From Ascoidea asiatica (Eukaryota; Ascomycota; Saccharomycetes; Ascoideales; Ascoideaceae), in NCBI GenBank assembly GCA_001600695.1, contig BCKQ01000009.1, positions 1 through 64,000 on the forward strand: DNA of 64,000 bases, given 5' to 3'. The position numbers and the translations under genes are program-made. Positions 34,034 through 44,254 of this stretch are shown here, piece by piece. The notes under the pieces are model-generated. The model was not told the origin of the DNA. It did no database searches and worked only from the letters and a program-made list of their open reading frames with translations. Every line of letters starts with the position of its first letter. Position 1 is the first letter of the stretch.

Positions 34034-37000
34034 TTAGCTCTCTTTATTAATGAGCTTTTTTCCTTTTGAAAGAAATCTGTTAGTAAATTTACTTGCTTTT
34101 CTGCCAGCTTTTCTAGTCGCATTACCACCATGTCCAGCAACTCCCTCGATCAATCTTTCTCCCCCTTTTCTTAGTCCTGGCAACTTAATACTGCCAATCT
34201 TGTCCGTAATCTCTTCAGAAATCATAGATGAAGCTGTTCTTCTATGTGTAGTTCTTCTCATAGGCGAGCCTTTATTCTTATTCAAATTCATATTATTCTT
34301 TAATTGCTCCTTGATGACATTGTCGTATATTTTTTGCATGTCTCTACTGTAAGCTGGAGTATAGCTATTTGCCGGATCCTTTAACATTATTTCTAACCAA
34401 CTTTGGATTCCTGTGTCATACTGAAACTCTTCTAATTTTGCTGTTTTTAGCTTTTTAATTTTAAGGTCTTCATCTTTGATACTCAATATGGCCTGAAAAT
34501 CATGTAAGGGTAATTTTCTTTTATCAAAATTAAATGTTATAGTATTTGATTTTAATTCCTCTAGCTTTACTTTGTTATCATTTTGAACTATCTTCTGTTC
34601 CTTTTTTTTGATTTCCAGCTGTTCTTTTTTTTCGTTTTCAAGTTCTTGAATATCTAAAGGACTTGATGGTAAATCTTTATTCGAATCAAAAGCGGTTTTA
34701 AATGAGGACTCACTCATGATTGTTGAACCCGTCCCGCCAACTTCACCAAAAATGTCATGGGTATTTACGGTTTTATTGTTTTCCACTAGCGATGTGTATG
34801 GATTGAAAATAGATTCTTTGATACTTTCTTCTGGCTTTTCAATTTTGATTTCAACCGCACTAGGAGGATTACTGATAAAATGAAGATTATTATTTTCACC
34901 ATTTATATTACTAGTATCAGTAGGATCATTGTTCATACTTTCGGTGAGTATATTATTGTTATTAACAGTCTTTTCAGAAAAAGTGGGTAAATTCGGTGAA
35001 TTGCCTAGTCTCCGTTCATCAATGAAAGCGGTGCTTGATTTTGGTTTTCGAGCGATAGTCCCATCAACAGGGATCCAAAACCCTCCAGGTTCGCCAACAG
35101 CCATATCCAGATCCAAATCTGAATCCGAATTTGAATTTAAATCTGGGCTAGCGTGTAAGTCGCTATCAAGATTTATCCCTATATCAGCATTAACTTGTTC
35201 CTTTTCAGATTTTCTTACAAAAGAATCACTTTTCAACGATCCTAAACCACTGATATTTTTATCTTCTTGGGCATATTCAGTCTTAAAGTCAGAAAAAGAA
35301 TCATCCTCTACATTATCTGAAGTATTGCTTAAAACTTTTCCAAAATAATTTTCAGTAGAATAATTCAGCTGTTCAATATTATTTTTGCTAATATCAGACA
35401 GATTATTGCCAATACCATTTTCAATATTTGGACCATGTAGATCTTTTTCAAAATTATCAATATTGATATAAACTTTGGATTTGGAATCTAAGTTTGAATT
35501 TAAATTGGAAGCAGAGTCGAGTTTGATTGAATCTTTCGAATCATTCTTTGAAAGTGCAAGATGCTTGGCACTTATAACATTAATTTTATTCTCATCCGAA
35601 ACTTTGAACGAAAGCTCTGATGAAGATGTAGAAAGTTTTCTCTCGATATTATCAAGAGGATTTGAAGCAATGGTTGTCTTATTATAATCAAAATTACCAG
35701 CGGAATTATCGAAAGAACTGTTGAGAGATTTCTTGTTTGAGTTATTCACAGAATTGTTATTGCTAACTCCCGAAAAAGAATTTAAGCTTCTACCTGGAGA
35801 TAATGGCTGAATAACAGTTTGATTTCTACTCACGTATAAATTGGATTTATTGTCATCACTGTTATAAAGGTTGTCATTACTATTATTAACCATATTAGCA
35901 TTTTCTTCTTCATTGATTTTTTGACTATTAGTTTCGCTTTCCTGTGAGGATAAATCACCATTTTTAACAATATGATCTAGATTATTAATCATATCAGCAT
36001 AGTTATCAAAAGCAGAATTTGAAGAAATCACTGAAATTGGTCTTTTTCCTTTAGAACTTATATTATTTTTATTTAACGGTTTTAAATCTTCAATGATATC
36101 GAGGTTATCACTTCCATAGTCATCACTAGGAAAACTATCATCGGAAATAGGTTTAAAAAATCCTTTCTTTTCGATATCATTGAATGTTTTATTCTGTATA
36201 TTTTCTTCGTCGGAAGAGCAAATATAAGCACTATTTCGAGAAAGTTCTTTTGTTAATGTATCTATAAGTTCCTGTTGAGAATTTGCATGCAAGTTAGCAG
36301 TATCATTATTACTATTGTTATCATTGAAAGAAAGTATACCATTATTTGAAGTAGTAGATTTGTTAGCGTTTCCAAGATTTATCAGAGAATGATTTGAGTT
36401 AAAAGAATTCGAAGAGGAAAAAGAAGTCTTGGAAAATTTGGAATGATTGGAATTTTTTGAGCCATCGGAATTATAATTGAGATTATCGTTTTTTTTAGTT
36501 TCATCACCAAGAACAAAGGAAAACGGTGCTTTGTTTAAATGAAAATCACCAGTTTGTACCAACTCTTCATTCGAGTTAATAACTACTTTCTTCTTCAAGT
36601 CAATGTTTGGTCTTGAAGGAGGAGGAAGAATAACACTTTTATCACCGTTAGCCTTAGTGGGGTTTATAGAATCTTTTGTATCTGATTCATTGAAATTGTT
36701 AGAGTAGTTTTTAATTTGAATATTATTTTCATCTTCTGTAAGATTATCAGTTTTGTTAACATTTATTTGACTATTATACTGTTGTTTGTATTCCATGGGT
36801 ATACTAGGTAAATTAGGAATTTGATTTTTTTTAAGATTCAATGGGCTATTGCAAGAAACAGAAGCATCAACGTGAGCTTGATTATGAGAAGAACCATGGT
36901 CATTTGCGTTATAAGAGGCATCAGACCCAGACCCAGAATCTGAATCTGAACTGTATTCTGATTCATCAGAATCATCATCTGAAGAATCACCCCATTCATC

Positions 37001-37069
37001 ATTTGTTCTACTTTGTTTCATCCATCTAGTAGATTTTCGTCTTTCAAACTTTTCCTTTTTTGATGACAT
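34034..37069 (-). CDS. large acidic Ser/Asn-rich protein, Fyv8-like
   Basis: A 1011-residue protein of mostly disordered Ser/Asn/Asp-rich sequence. The N-terminus has RRKSTRWMKQS then a WGDSSDDDSDES acidic patch. The only compact part is near the C-terminus (about 845-920): LPLHDFQAILSIKDEDLKIKKL, then FQYDTGIQSWLEIML. The end is basic (RKAGRKASKF...SKGKKL). The pair DFxxILSxK...YDTGxQ(S/T)W matches my recollection of the conserved C-terminal region of yeast Fyv8, and the RRKS-RW...W start also fits that family. Function is poorly known; proteins of this group are tied to the actin cortex or killer-toxin survival phenotypes in yeast. The codons look less AT-skewed than in the neighbouring genes. 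Identification is moderate. Confidence 0.6.
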   Translation of the reverse strand: MSSKKEKFERRKSTRWMKQSRTNDEWGDSSDDDSDESEYSSDSDSGSGSDASYNANDHGSSHNQAHVDASVSCNSPLNLKKNQIPNLPSIPMEYKQQYNSQINVNKTDNLTEDENNIQIKNYSNNFNESDTKDSINPTKANGDKSVILPPPSRPNIDLKKKVVINSNEELVQTGDFHLNKAPFSFVLGDETKKNDNLNYNSDGSKNSNHSKFSKTSFSSSNSFNSNHSLINLGNANKSTTSNNGILSFNDNNSNNDTANLHANSQQELIDTLTKELSRNSAYICSSDEENIQNKTFNDIEKKGFFKPISDDSFPSDDYGSDNLDIIEDLKPLNKNNISSKGKRPISVISSNSAFDNYADMINNLDHIVKNGDLSSQESETNSQKINEEENANMVNNSNDNLYNSDDNKSNLYVSRNQTVIQPLSPGRSLNSFSGVSNNNSVNNSNKKSLNSSFDNSAGNFDYNKTTIASNPLDNIERKLSTSSSELSFKVSDENKINVISAKHLALSKNDSKDSIKLDSASNLNSNLDSKSKVYINIDNFEKDLHGPNIENGIGNNLSDISKNNIEQLNYSTENYFGKVLSNTSDNVEDDSFSDFKTEYAQEDKNISGLGSLKSDSFVRKSEKEQVNADIGINLDSDLHASPDLNSNSDSDLDLDMAVGEPGGFWIPVDGTIARKPKSSTAFIDERRLGNSPNLPTFSEKTVNNNNILTESMNNDPTDTSNINGENNNLHFISNPPSAVEIKIEKPEESIKESIFNPYTSLVENNKTVNTHDIFGEVGGTGSTIMSESSFKTAFDSNKDLPSSPLDIQELENEKKEQLEIKKKEQKIVQNDNKVKLEELKSNTITFNFDKRKLPLHDFQAILSIKDEDLKIKKLKTAKLEEFQYDTGIQSWLEIMLKDPANSYTPAYSRDMQKIYDNVIKEQLKNNMNLNKNKGSPMRRTTHRRTASSMISEEITDKIGSIKLPGLRKGGERLIEGVAGHGGNATRKAGRKASKFTNRFLSKGKKLINKES

Positions 37070-37387
37070 TATTATAATACTGAATCTATAAAAAACTGAA
37101 AGTTCTATTAAGAGTAAAAAAATTATTCTGCTCTTGGTATCATATTAGTTTACAGCAAAGCTATAGCTTTCAGAGATTATTTTTAGTATTTGATGTTTTG
37201 TTTTTGAGATCAAGTTGGGAGGTGAAGCAGAGGGATCTTTGTAAATAATAAAGGTTACTTGCCCTTTTCCGCTCCGTGGCACCTTGGCAGTGGACCTTCT
37301 AAATTTGCCCTTTTTAATGGACACTTATGCCACCTTTGCCACATTTTTCTTTAAAGTTCTTTTATCCCAAGACCTATTTTTCTTGAG
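37070..37387. promoter_or_regulatory. upstream region of the FYV8-like gene
   Basis: A 318-base stretch. The sequence near 37260-37345 is GC-richer, with repeated GTGGC/GCCAC words, and probably belongs to the promoter of the FYV8-like gene. No open frame is seen. Confidence 0.35.
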
Positions 37388-37665
37388 AATTCATTAAAAA
37401 ACTCAATTATTAAAGAAATAATTTCAACTGAAAAAGATTATGCTCAAACTGTAAGGAAATTTTAAATGAAAATAATAATATTGATATCAATTTATTAAGA
37501 GATTCTGAAGAATTAACTCATTACTGAGATATTGATGAAGTTGTATTATATCATAATTTCTAAAAGATATTCTCGATAATGTTTTTTATGATTTCTATCC
37601 CCAAAATATAAATAATAACTCAACTAATAACCAGAATAAACATAGATATTCAACTGATTCTTAAA
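37388..37665 (+). pseudogene. relic of a RhoGEF (DH domain)
   Basis: Frame 37388-37467 reads a stretch ending in a stop that contains IIKEIISTEKDYAQTV, the hallmark start of a Dbl-homology domain (IxELIxTExxYVxxL). About 60 bases later, 37528-37560 reads DIDEVVLYHNF. After a one-base frame change, 37560 onward reads LKDILDNVFYDFYPQNI, which corresponds to the second conserved DH helix region (F.NI.E....H..FL..L). Stops and frameshifts divide the pieces and nothing recognisable follows. Which RhoGEF it came from cannot be told. The motifs are seen; the family call is from established DH signatures and the decay is inferred. Confidence 0.6.
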
Positions 37666-38063
37666 TAGTACTTTTATGTAAATCATGAATTCTTTCATTT
37701 TCTGAAACATCATTATTATGGACTATTTTGACCATTATTATCAGCTTCTATTTGGGTGATGAAAAAAAAAAATTTTATTTAATTTGGTAATATTAGATTC
37801 CAAGTATTCCAAGTTTTCCAAGTTTTGATCAAAATTTGTAGAAGTATTATTCAGAATACGATTTATCAATATTATTATCCTGAATGAAAGTATGCTGTTT
37901 ATTACTTTTAATCAAAGGAATTATCATCTGAAACTTTGATTAAATCAAACAAAAAGAGTTCAATAGAAATGATTTATTAATTAATAATTGTCTTATAATT
38001 TAAAAGTTTGACTCAAATATTTTTTTTGAATCAAATTTTGAGAATCAATATGTACTAAAAAGA
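37666..38063. other. degenerate sequence between two pseudogenes
   Basis: About 400 AT-rich bases with many stops. It may be further decayed RhoGEF or ATG15 3' sequence, but I could not align any part. Confidence 0.35.
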
Positions 38064-39766
38064 TCAAGTAAATTTCCAATTATAGCAGTTTCTACATATT
38101 GAAGGTTTCACACAAGTAGAAACTAAATTGTACTTAGATAGTATGTCATCAGTTACTACTTTAACTCTATGATTTAAAATATTCACATTTCAATTTTTAT
38201 CTGTAACAACATCATAAATACATCAATATTCTGTATGGCATTGAGTGTCCATTCCACAATCAGCAATAGAGCATGAACTACTTGCACCTCTACAAACACC
38301 CATATATTTTGGATCTGCAGTATCACCAATATGTCAAATATGTTCATATTTTTCTGCCAAACCTGGTGGCATTGATAAATGTAATCATTTTGTTGGTAAT
38401 AATTCACCAGGAGCTTCAAAGGCAACATTAGGAAGTCCATATGTTCTACCTAATAAAGAAGCAAACGAATCACCTAATCAATGTCCAGTTACCCCATATT
38501 GTATCTGGATTTGGATATAATTTAGTGACATTTGAAAATGTTTTTAAAGCTGCTGTATAATATCTATCTTCACGATATAATTTTTTTTCTGAACAAGATT
38601 GATCACAGCTAAAGGAGCATCTGAAATAATCTCATGCAATGCTCCATAAATAGCTTATTCTTGCACAGCAGCAGGTGAGTGATACTGTATATTATCATTC
38701 ATTTTATGGTTTGGGATAGTATCTGGTGAACCAAATATTGAATCTATAGAGTTTATAGCATTATCTGAATTAATTTGAATATCATTATTTTTCTGATTAT
38801 AAAAAGAATAGACCTGAAAACTTGTATCCTTTAAAGTAATTGCCATCGTAGAATTATTATCATCAACAAACACTTGACTTCTTAAACCATCATCCATCCA
38901 TCCAAAACCTTCATGATTATGAGTTTTATTATCATCATTCCAGCCAGGTTCAGAAATATTATACCAATAAAAAGTTTCATGAGGAAATTCAACATAAGCA
39001 TCTGCACACATTCGAGCTAATGTTAAATTTGTAGTTTTATCTGTTATATTTGAAACATTAATATGAATATCATTCCAGTTTAAATTCAATTGATTCTGTG
39101 TATTAATATCGGATAAATTTTGGTCATGAATTAAATCTAAATATTGAATAGGATTATAAGATAAATATTTAAAATTATTTGAATTATTTAGAACATTTTT
39201 TTCATTTTTTATAAAATCTTTTGAAATTAATTTTTTTATTTTATATTTATTGAAATTTTTTATTGGCAAAGTTATAGTCCAAGGAGAAAAATCTCGATAA
39301 AAAATCTGGCCAATGAAAAAGGACATTATCATTATTTTTATTTTTATTTTTATTTTTTTTTAATAAAATCATCAGTTAAATCTAATCTAAAGTGAAAAAA
39401 AACTATCTTTTTCTATACTATGATGAAAAACATTTCTAATTTTTAAGTAGTTAAAATTTATAAGATCCTTTTTTTTTAACTGGTAATATTAATATTCATT
39501 TCTTTTTCTAAATCTTTTTCTTCTTGATCAATACTATGTAGACTATCTAAAAAGGTAATGGAGGACCGTTAGTTATAATGGCCCATTTAAATAATAATTT
39601 AAAGATTTTAATATTGATTCAGATTTTTTTTCATAACAATTTGGTATGAATATTAAAAATGATAATGTAACTGTCAGAAATAGAATCAGAGAAATAAATG
39701 ATGTTTTTCTTCTCTTGAAAAGCTTTTATTGATTTGATTTGAAATTAGAATTATAGCTTGAGTCAT
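38064..39766 (-). pseudogene. ATG15: broken ATG15 (vacuolar autophagic-body lipase)
   Basis: Atg15 is a vacuolar phospholipase that lyses autophagic bodies. Pieces run in order on the minus strand. From about 39770 there is a single membrane anchor (RRKTSFISLILFLTVTLSF, not in frame with what follows). An open 225-codon part (38655-39332) with LARMCADAYVEFPHE and GFGWMDDGLRSQVFV comes next. After a frameshift near 38674, CCCARISYLW and CDQSCSEKKL follow. After a further one-base shift in a G4 run near 38494, the lipase core follows and ends CYNWKF at a normal stop (38064). The core and the piece before it hold six in-frame TGA codons; one replaces the nucleophile Ser of GHSLG (38478-38480), others two conserved Trp. 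The protein cannot be made. A functional copy may exist elsewhere. Confidence 0.88.
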
Positions 39767-40226
39767 CTTTTTTTTTTTAAAATAATTTTTGAATTATGGA
39801 GAATAAAATATATTCGAGAATAAATTTATCTTCAATATAGTTTTTTGCATGCGTAACACGGTTGTCAACCATAATAAATTGCGCTTACAATATCACCTTA
39901 TTCATTATTGAGAAACAAAAATATCGAATTTGATATATTTATCAATTTCAGACTCCAATTCTACATTTTCCTTTTCTAATTAGCTACAAATGATAATAAA
40001 AATCAATTATCAAATGAAAATTTATATAATATATATATTATATATCAATTATAAAATGTGAAATATAAATAGAAAGGATAAACATAAAATATAAAATATG
40101 AACTATGAAATTTGAAATATATGAAAAAAAATAATGAAAGCTGGAATCTAAAATTTTGAAGAAAAAGTAAATATGTAAAAAATTAAACAGTTAAAAAGTG
40201 AAAGATAAAAAAGGTAAAAATATGTT
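39767..40226. other. AT-rich spacer before the permease stop
   Basis: A 460-base gap between the ATG15 pseudogene 5' end and the permease 3' end. It has a TATA-rich run near 40025-40050 and no open frame of interest. Confidence 0.35.
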
Positions 40227-41903
40227 TTAACCAAATAACATATCTAATATTCTATTAAATCTCGATACTTTTTTCTTATTTTCTGATTTTAATTCTGCAA
40301 AATATTCTGCTTCATGTTTTTCAATTTCTTCTAGTCCTGTTGTAAGATCTGCATCTTCTGGTTTAATAAATTTAGTTCTGAAAATCAATTTCCATCCAAT
40401 AAAAATTGCAATTGAAATAAATAACATAAGATAATCATATAAGAAATCTTTAACAACCCATCCTCCTGGTAAAAATGTTTGATATCCATAAACTATAACC
40501 ATTGAAAAAGTAAAAATCATACCAAAAATAGCTGTATATGGTTGGAAATATGAAAAATATGGTAATGTTTTACGATCAATACCTTGAGCTTTAGTTGCAC
40601 GATAAAATCCTAAATATGTTATACACATAAATGTATAATTTAAAACTTGTGCTCCACTGCATAAATCAACTAACCATGTAAAAACTGTTGATGCACTATC
40701 TCCTAATTGAAGTAATGATAATAACGAAAATAAAACTCCCATTCCAACACAATAAATTGGTACACCTTGTTTTGTACATTTACAAAAGATTTTTGGTGCA
40801 TATCCTTTTAATGCTAATCCATAAAGACATCTTGATGAACAATAAAGATATGAATTACCTGCTGAAAATGCAGATGTTAAACATAGTACATTAATAACAT
40901 GAGGTAAACCATTTATACCTAAATTTTCCATTGCAATAACATATGGAGAAACTGTTGCATTTCCACCAGATGTATTGTTAATTTTATCATTTAAATTAGT
41001 ATCATTTGCTGCAACTAAAATTCCAACACTTAAAGCTCCTCCAATATAAAAAATTATAAGACGATAAAAAAATGTTTTAAAAGCTCTTGGAATATTTTTT
41101 CTTGGATTAACAGTTTCACCAGCAATCATTGAAACATATTCACATCCAACAATTGTAAAAAGTGCTGTAAATATACCTCCCGCTAAGAATCCTTCAAATC
41201 TACCTAATGAACCTGTTGCAATATATTCTAAAAATGGTTCAGGTTTATTCCAATTCCTAAAACCAAATACATCATGTTTTGGATTTCCACCAACCATTGC
41301 AATAAATGTAAAAACTAATAAACCTGTTGCTAAAATTAATTTACCTAATGATAACCAAAATTCACTTTCACCATACCATCTAACTGCAAAAATATTCAAA
41401 ACAGCATAAATTACAATTTGTATGGCAAAAGTAATTGCAGGTGAATAATCATCTCTCCAAAAATGAATCATACCATTAACAGCAGTAATTTCGAAAGGAA
41501 TATAAATAGCTTCCATAATATAAAAATTATAACCAACAGCAGCTTCAAAAGCTGGATCAATAACTCTACCAGCCATTGAAATGAATGGAGAATCAACAGG
41601 TAAATATGAAACCATTTCTGCACATGAAGCTGTAACTAACATAAATACTCCACTCCAAACAAGAAATGAAAGAAATAAACCACCTGCTCCAGCTTTAATT
41701 AAACTAAAACCAAGATTAACAAATAATGCAGTTCCAATACTACCACCAATACTAATTAATTGAACATGTCTTGCTTCTAATCTTCTTTTTGTATGACTTG
41801 TTCTAATATCAATATCAATTACTTCCCCTTCAGAAGATGAAATAGCATCTTCATTATTATCTTTAACCCCAAGGGCATAAGCTTCTTTTGAAATTTCTGA
41901 CAT
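40227..41903 (-). CDS. amino-acid permease, fungal YAT family (AGP3-like)
   Basis: A proton-coupled plasma-membrane amino-acid transporter of 558 residues. It has a hydrophilic N-terminus (about 45), then LEARHVQLISIGGSIGTALFV, the classic first span of the yeast amino-acid transporter family. About twelve spans follow in all, with YLPVDSPFISMAGRVIDPAF, GESEFWLS and GGNPKHDVFGFRNW. The SP(F)-for-DG change after YLPVD and the overall wording suggest the AGP3-like subgroup rather than Gap1, so no symbol is given. Substrate cannot be assigned. The C-terminal tail is Lys/Glu-rich and ends FG, without the FWC motif of Gap1. A 44-residue paralogous tail lies as a relic at 1509-1643. No CTG codon was found in the gene. 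Confidence 0.9.
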   Translation of the reverse strand: MSEISKEAYALGVKDNNEDAISSSEGEVIDIDIRTSHTKRRLEARHVQLISIGGSIGTALFVNLGFSLIKAGAGGLFLSFLVWSGVFMLVTASCAEMVSYLPVDSPFISMAGRVIDPAFEAAVGYNFYIMEAIYIPFEITAVNGMIHFWRDDYSPAITFAIQIVIYAVLNIFAVRWYGESEFWLSLGKLILATGLLVFTFIAMVGGNPKHDVFGFRNWNKPEPFLEYIATGSLGRFEGFLAGGIFTALFTIVGCEYVSMIAGETVNPRKNIPRAFKTFFYRLIIFYIGGALSVGILVAANDTNLNDKINNTSGGNATVSPYVIAMENLGINGLPHVINVLCLTSAFSAGNSYLYCSSRCLYGLALKGYAPKIFCKCTKQGVPIYCVGMGVLFSLLSLLQLGDSASTVFTWLVDLCSGAQVLNYTFMCITYLGFYRATKAQGIDRKTLPYFSYFQPYTAIFGMIFTFSMVIVYGYQTFLPGGWVVKDFLYDYLMLFISIAIFIGWKLIFRTKFIKPEDADLTTGLEEIEKHEAEYFAELKSENKKKVSRFNRILDMLFG

Positions 41904-42762
41904 ATTTATTAAACTTATTTTCTTTTTTATTTATTGATAATATTAATAACAAATGATATAAATATGAATTATGTGAAAATAAAAGAATACTAAAGAAATA
42001 TGATATTAAAAAAATATAATAATAAAAATTAGGATATTAAAAACATATAGGAATTTAGAATCATTTTATATTCCCATGAATAATTATTCTAATCATTTAT
42101 CATTATTATTATTATCATTATTATTATCATTTGAATAAATTTTTATCAAAGGCATATCATACGTAATCTAATTTTTTGATTAAAAAATAAAGTAATTGAT
42201 AGTATTCGGGTATGTAAACTCAGATTGGCAAAGAATAGTAAATACAACAACGTTAATCAATCTGTATATCATTTAGTAGTAATACTGAAGTGTATATTAA
42301 AATAATTGTAATGTTGATAGTACATCCTCTTTTTCTACACAGAATATTTGTTTAACCTAAAATTCAATTTGAGTAGTTGCATCAAAGATAAACATTAAAA
42401 TGAGATGAAATTTATTGAATAGAAAATATTTGAAAAGAAATTGAAAAGAATTGAAATATTTTCAAATATCTTGATATATTTCAATGTATTTTTTCAATAT
42501 TTTTCATAAGGTTTCATATTTTCATATCTTCATTTGACATGTTACAGGATATGTTTTTACTGTTTTTATGTATGTTCGTTATATTGTTTTGTTTGCACGG
42601 GTATTTTCCATAGTAATATGAGCATAAATAGAATAAGCGTCGATAACAAAGTTTGTTTCAACGGTGCTGCGATAAGAATTTGACGTTCTTATCGGCTGCC
42701 AATCAGTGGAAATCTGTGCGCCAATCAACCGAGCTGGAGCAGTAAACACAAAAGAAACAACG

Positions 42763-42811
42763 TCTTCTTCTTCTTCTTCTTCTTCTTCTTCTTCCTCCTC
42801 CTCCTCCTCCT
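42763..42811. repeat. (TTC)n-(TCC)n trinucleotide repeat
   Basis: A pyrimidine-pure run of TTC units changing to TCC/CTC units. Read on the minus strand it gives a poly-Glu open frame, which I do not call as a gene. Confidence 0.93.
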
Positions 42812-44214
42812 CACATTTATTCATACTCATATCCTCATCATCACCAACTTCTTTGTCTTTTTCTTCTTTAATCTCACTGGTCTTTCAAAGTAATCAGCCT
42901 AATGTCTAAGGAAAGTCTTAATAATTAGTTATTAATTCAGAATGTAATTTTCTATTCGGAATATTCAAAGACATTTTGAAAACATGAAATGTTTCTCACC
43001 GTTGAATTTGAAAATCTATTATCCAAGATTATTGATGATTCGTATTACTAGTAGAAATTTCGATAGTGGTAGAAATAAGGTAAATTACTTTAATTTTGAA
43101 ATCAAAATAAATTTTAATTATTTATCTATTAAATTATTCAGTTAATCGAATGAATTTAAAATTATTGTGCTAATTTATTACTGTACGGTAATTTAATAAT
43201 ACTTAAAAAATATTTAAGTAATACTTTGATAGTACTTTGAAGAAATCTGATAGGCAATCTAATTATTTAATTTGAAAGCTAAAATTAAACTCAAAATTGA
43301 GTAAAAAAAAAATGTCTTAAATGTTGAAAAAAGTGTACCCTTTTTTTTCAATCTAAAAATATGGACGGCTACATAGTTTATGAGAAAAAGAATGTAAGAT
43401 TAGTATACTTGATGCAATATGCTTCTATGAATTAATTCTATTTCTCCAGAATAAAAATAATAATCAAAATGAATCTACTAACGTATAAAAATTTGAGTTT
43501 ATCAAATTATCCGAATTGGTCTTAAATTCTTAAATTTCATTAAAAAAAATCTAAGACCCTTAATAGAATCTCATACTATTGACAGTTTATTGAATCATTT
43601 CTGTTTGTAAAATGAGTATTTTTGAAACAAAAACTGGAAGAAGGAAATGAAAAGTACAAAATCATCAATAGATCTTAAATTCTATCCATTTATTTAAAAT
43701 AATATTTCTTAGAGTAACCTCTAATCAAATGGCAATAGCTTCATACTACGATCCATAGAAAATCATTTTTTCGTGGAGTAAAATTCATAATTTAAATAAA
43801 ACATTATGCCTTGTGAGAATTAGATATAATTGATATAATAGCCAATCATACTGACTTTCATATTGATTATCAAACAGATTAATATTATCTATTCATAATT
43901 ACCATAATTTTGGAAAATTAGCAGTTGGTTCAAAGTCAATAGCTCTTTGTACTTTTTTTCAAAATAAAAATATTCTAAAATCTCAAAGCTACTCCTTGAT
44001 CAATAAAATAAACTAAAATATGCATAATTAAAAAAGTCAAGTGGTAGCTGTTAGCTTCCAATTGAAAGAAAGTGAATATCAAGAATGAGACTAGTTCAAT
44101 AGCTTGAAAGACAAAATAAAATAATATTCTAAATTCAAAGAAACCATAACAGGCAGTATTAAGAACCATAAACACCATTTACGATATCTTGAAATAACGT
44201 TAGCCTATGATTTT

Positions 44215-44254
44215 AGCTTGGGCTCACAGAAGTGGTTGATTTTCAACCCAAGCT
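44215..44254. repeat. nested palindromes
   Basis: AGCTTGGG (44215-44222) is exactly complementary to CCCAAGCT (44247-44254). Between them GGTTGA-TTT-TCAACC (44234-44248) forms a second hairpin that shares two bases with the first, so the two are mutually exclusive. TTGGGYTCACAG occurs twice around them. Two TTACCCG sites follow within 170 bases. Confidence 0.75.

Noticed and set aside
38064-38680. Reading TGA as Trp to rescue ATG15
   Set aside because: Only two of six TGAs fall on Trp positions; others hit Ser, Cys and Arg, and frameshifts remain.
42579-42830. 83-codon frame with a long poly-Glu run on the minus strand
   Set aside because: It is the translation of the TTC/TCC microsatellite; flanking residues show no family features.
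43975-44178. 67-codon hydrophobic minus-strand frame
   Set aside because: Could be a membrane-protein scrap, but no family was recognised and neighbouring frames give no continuation.
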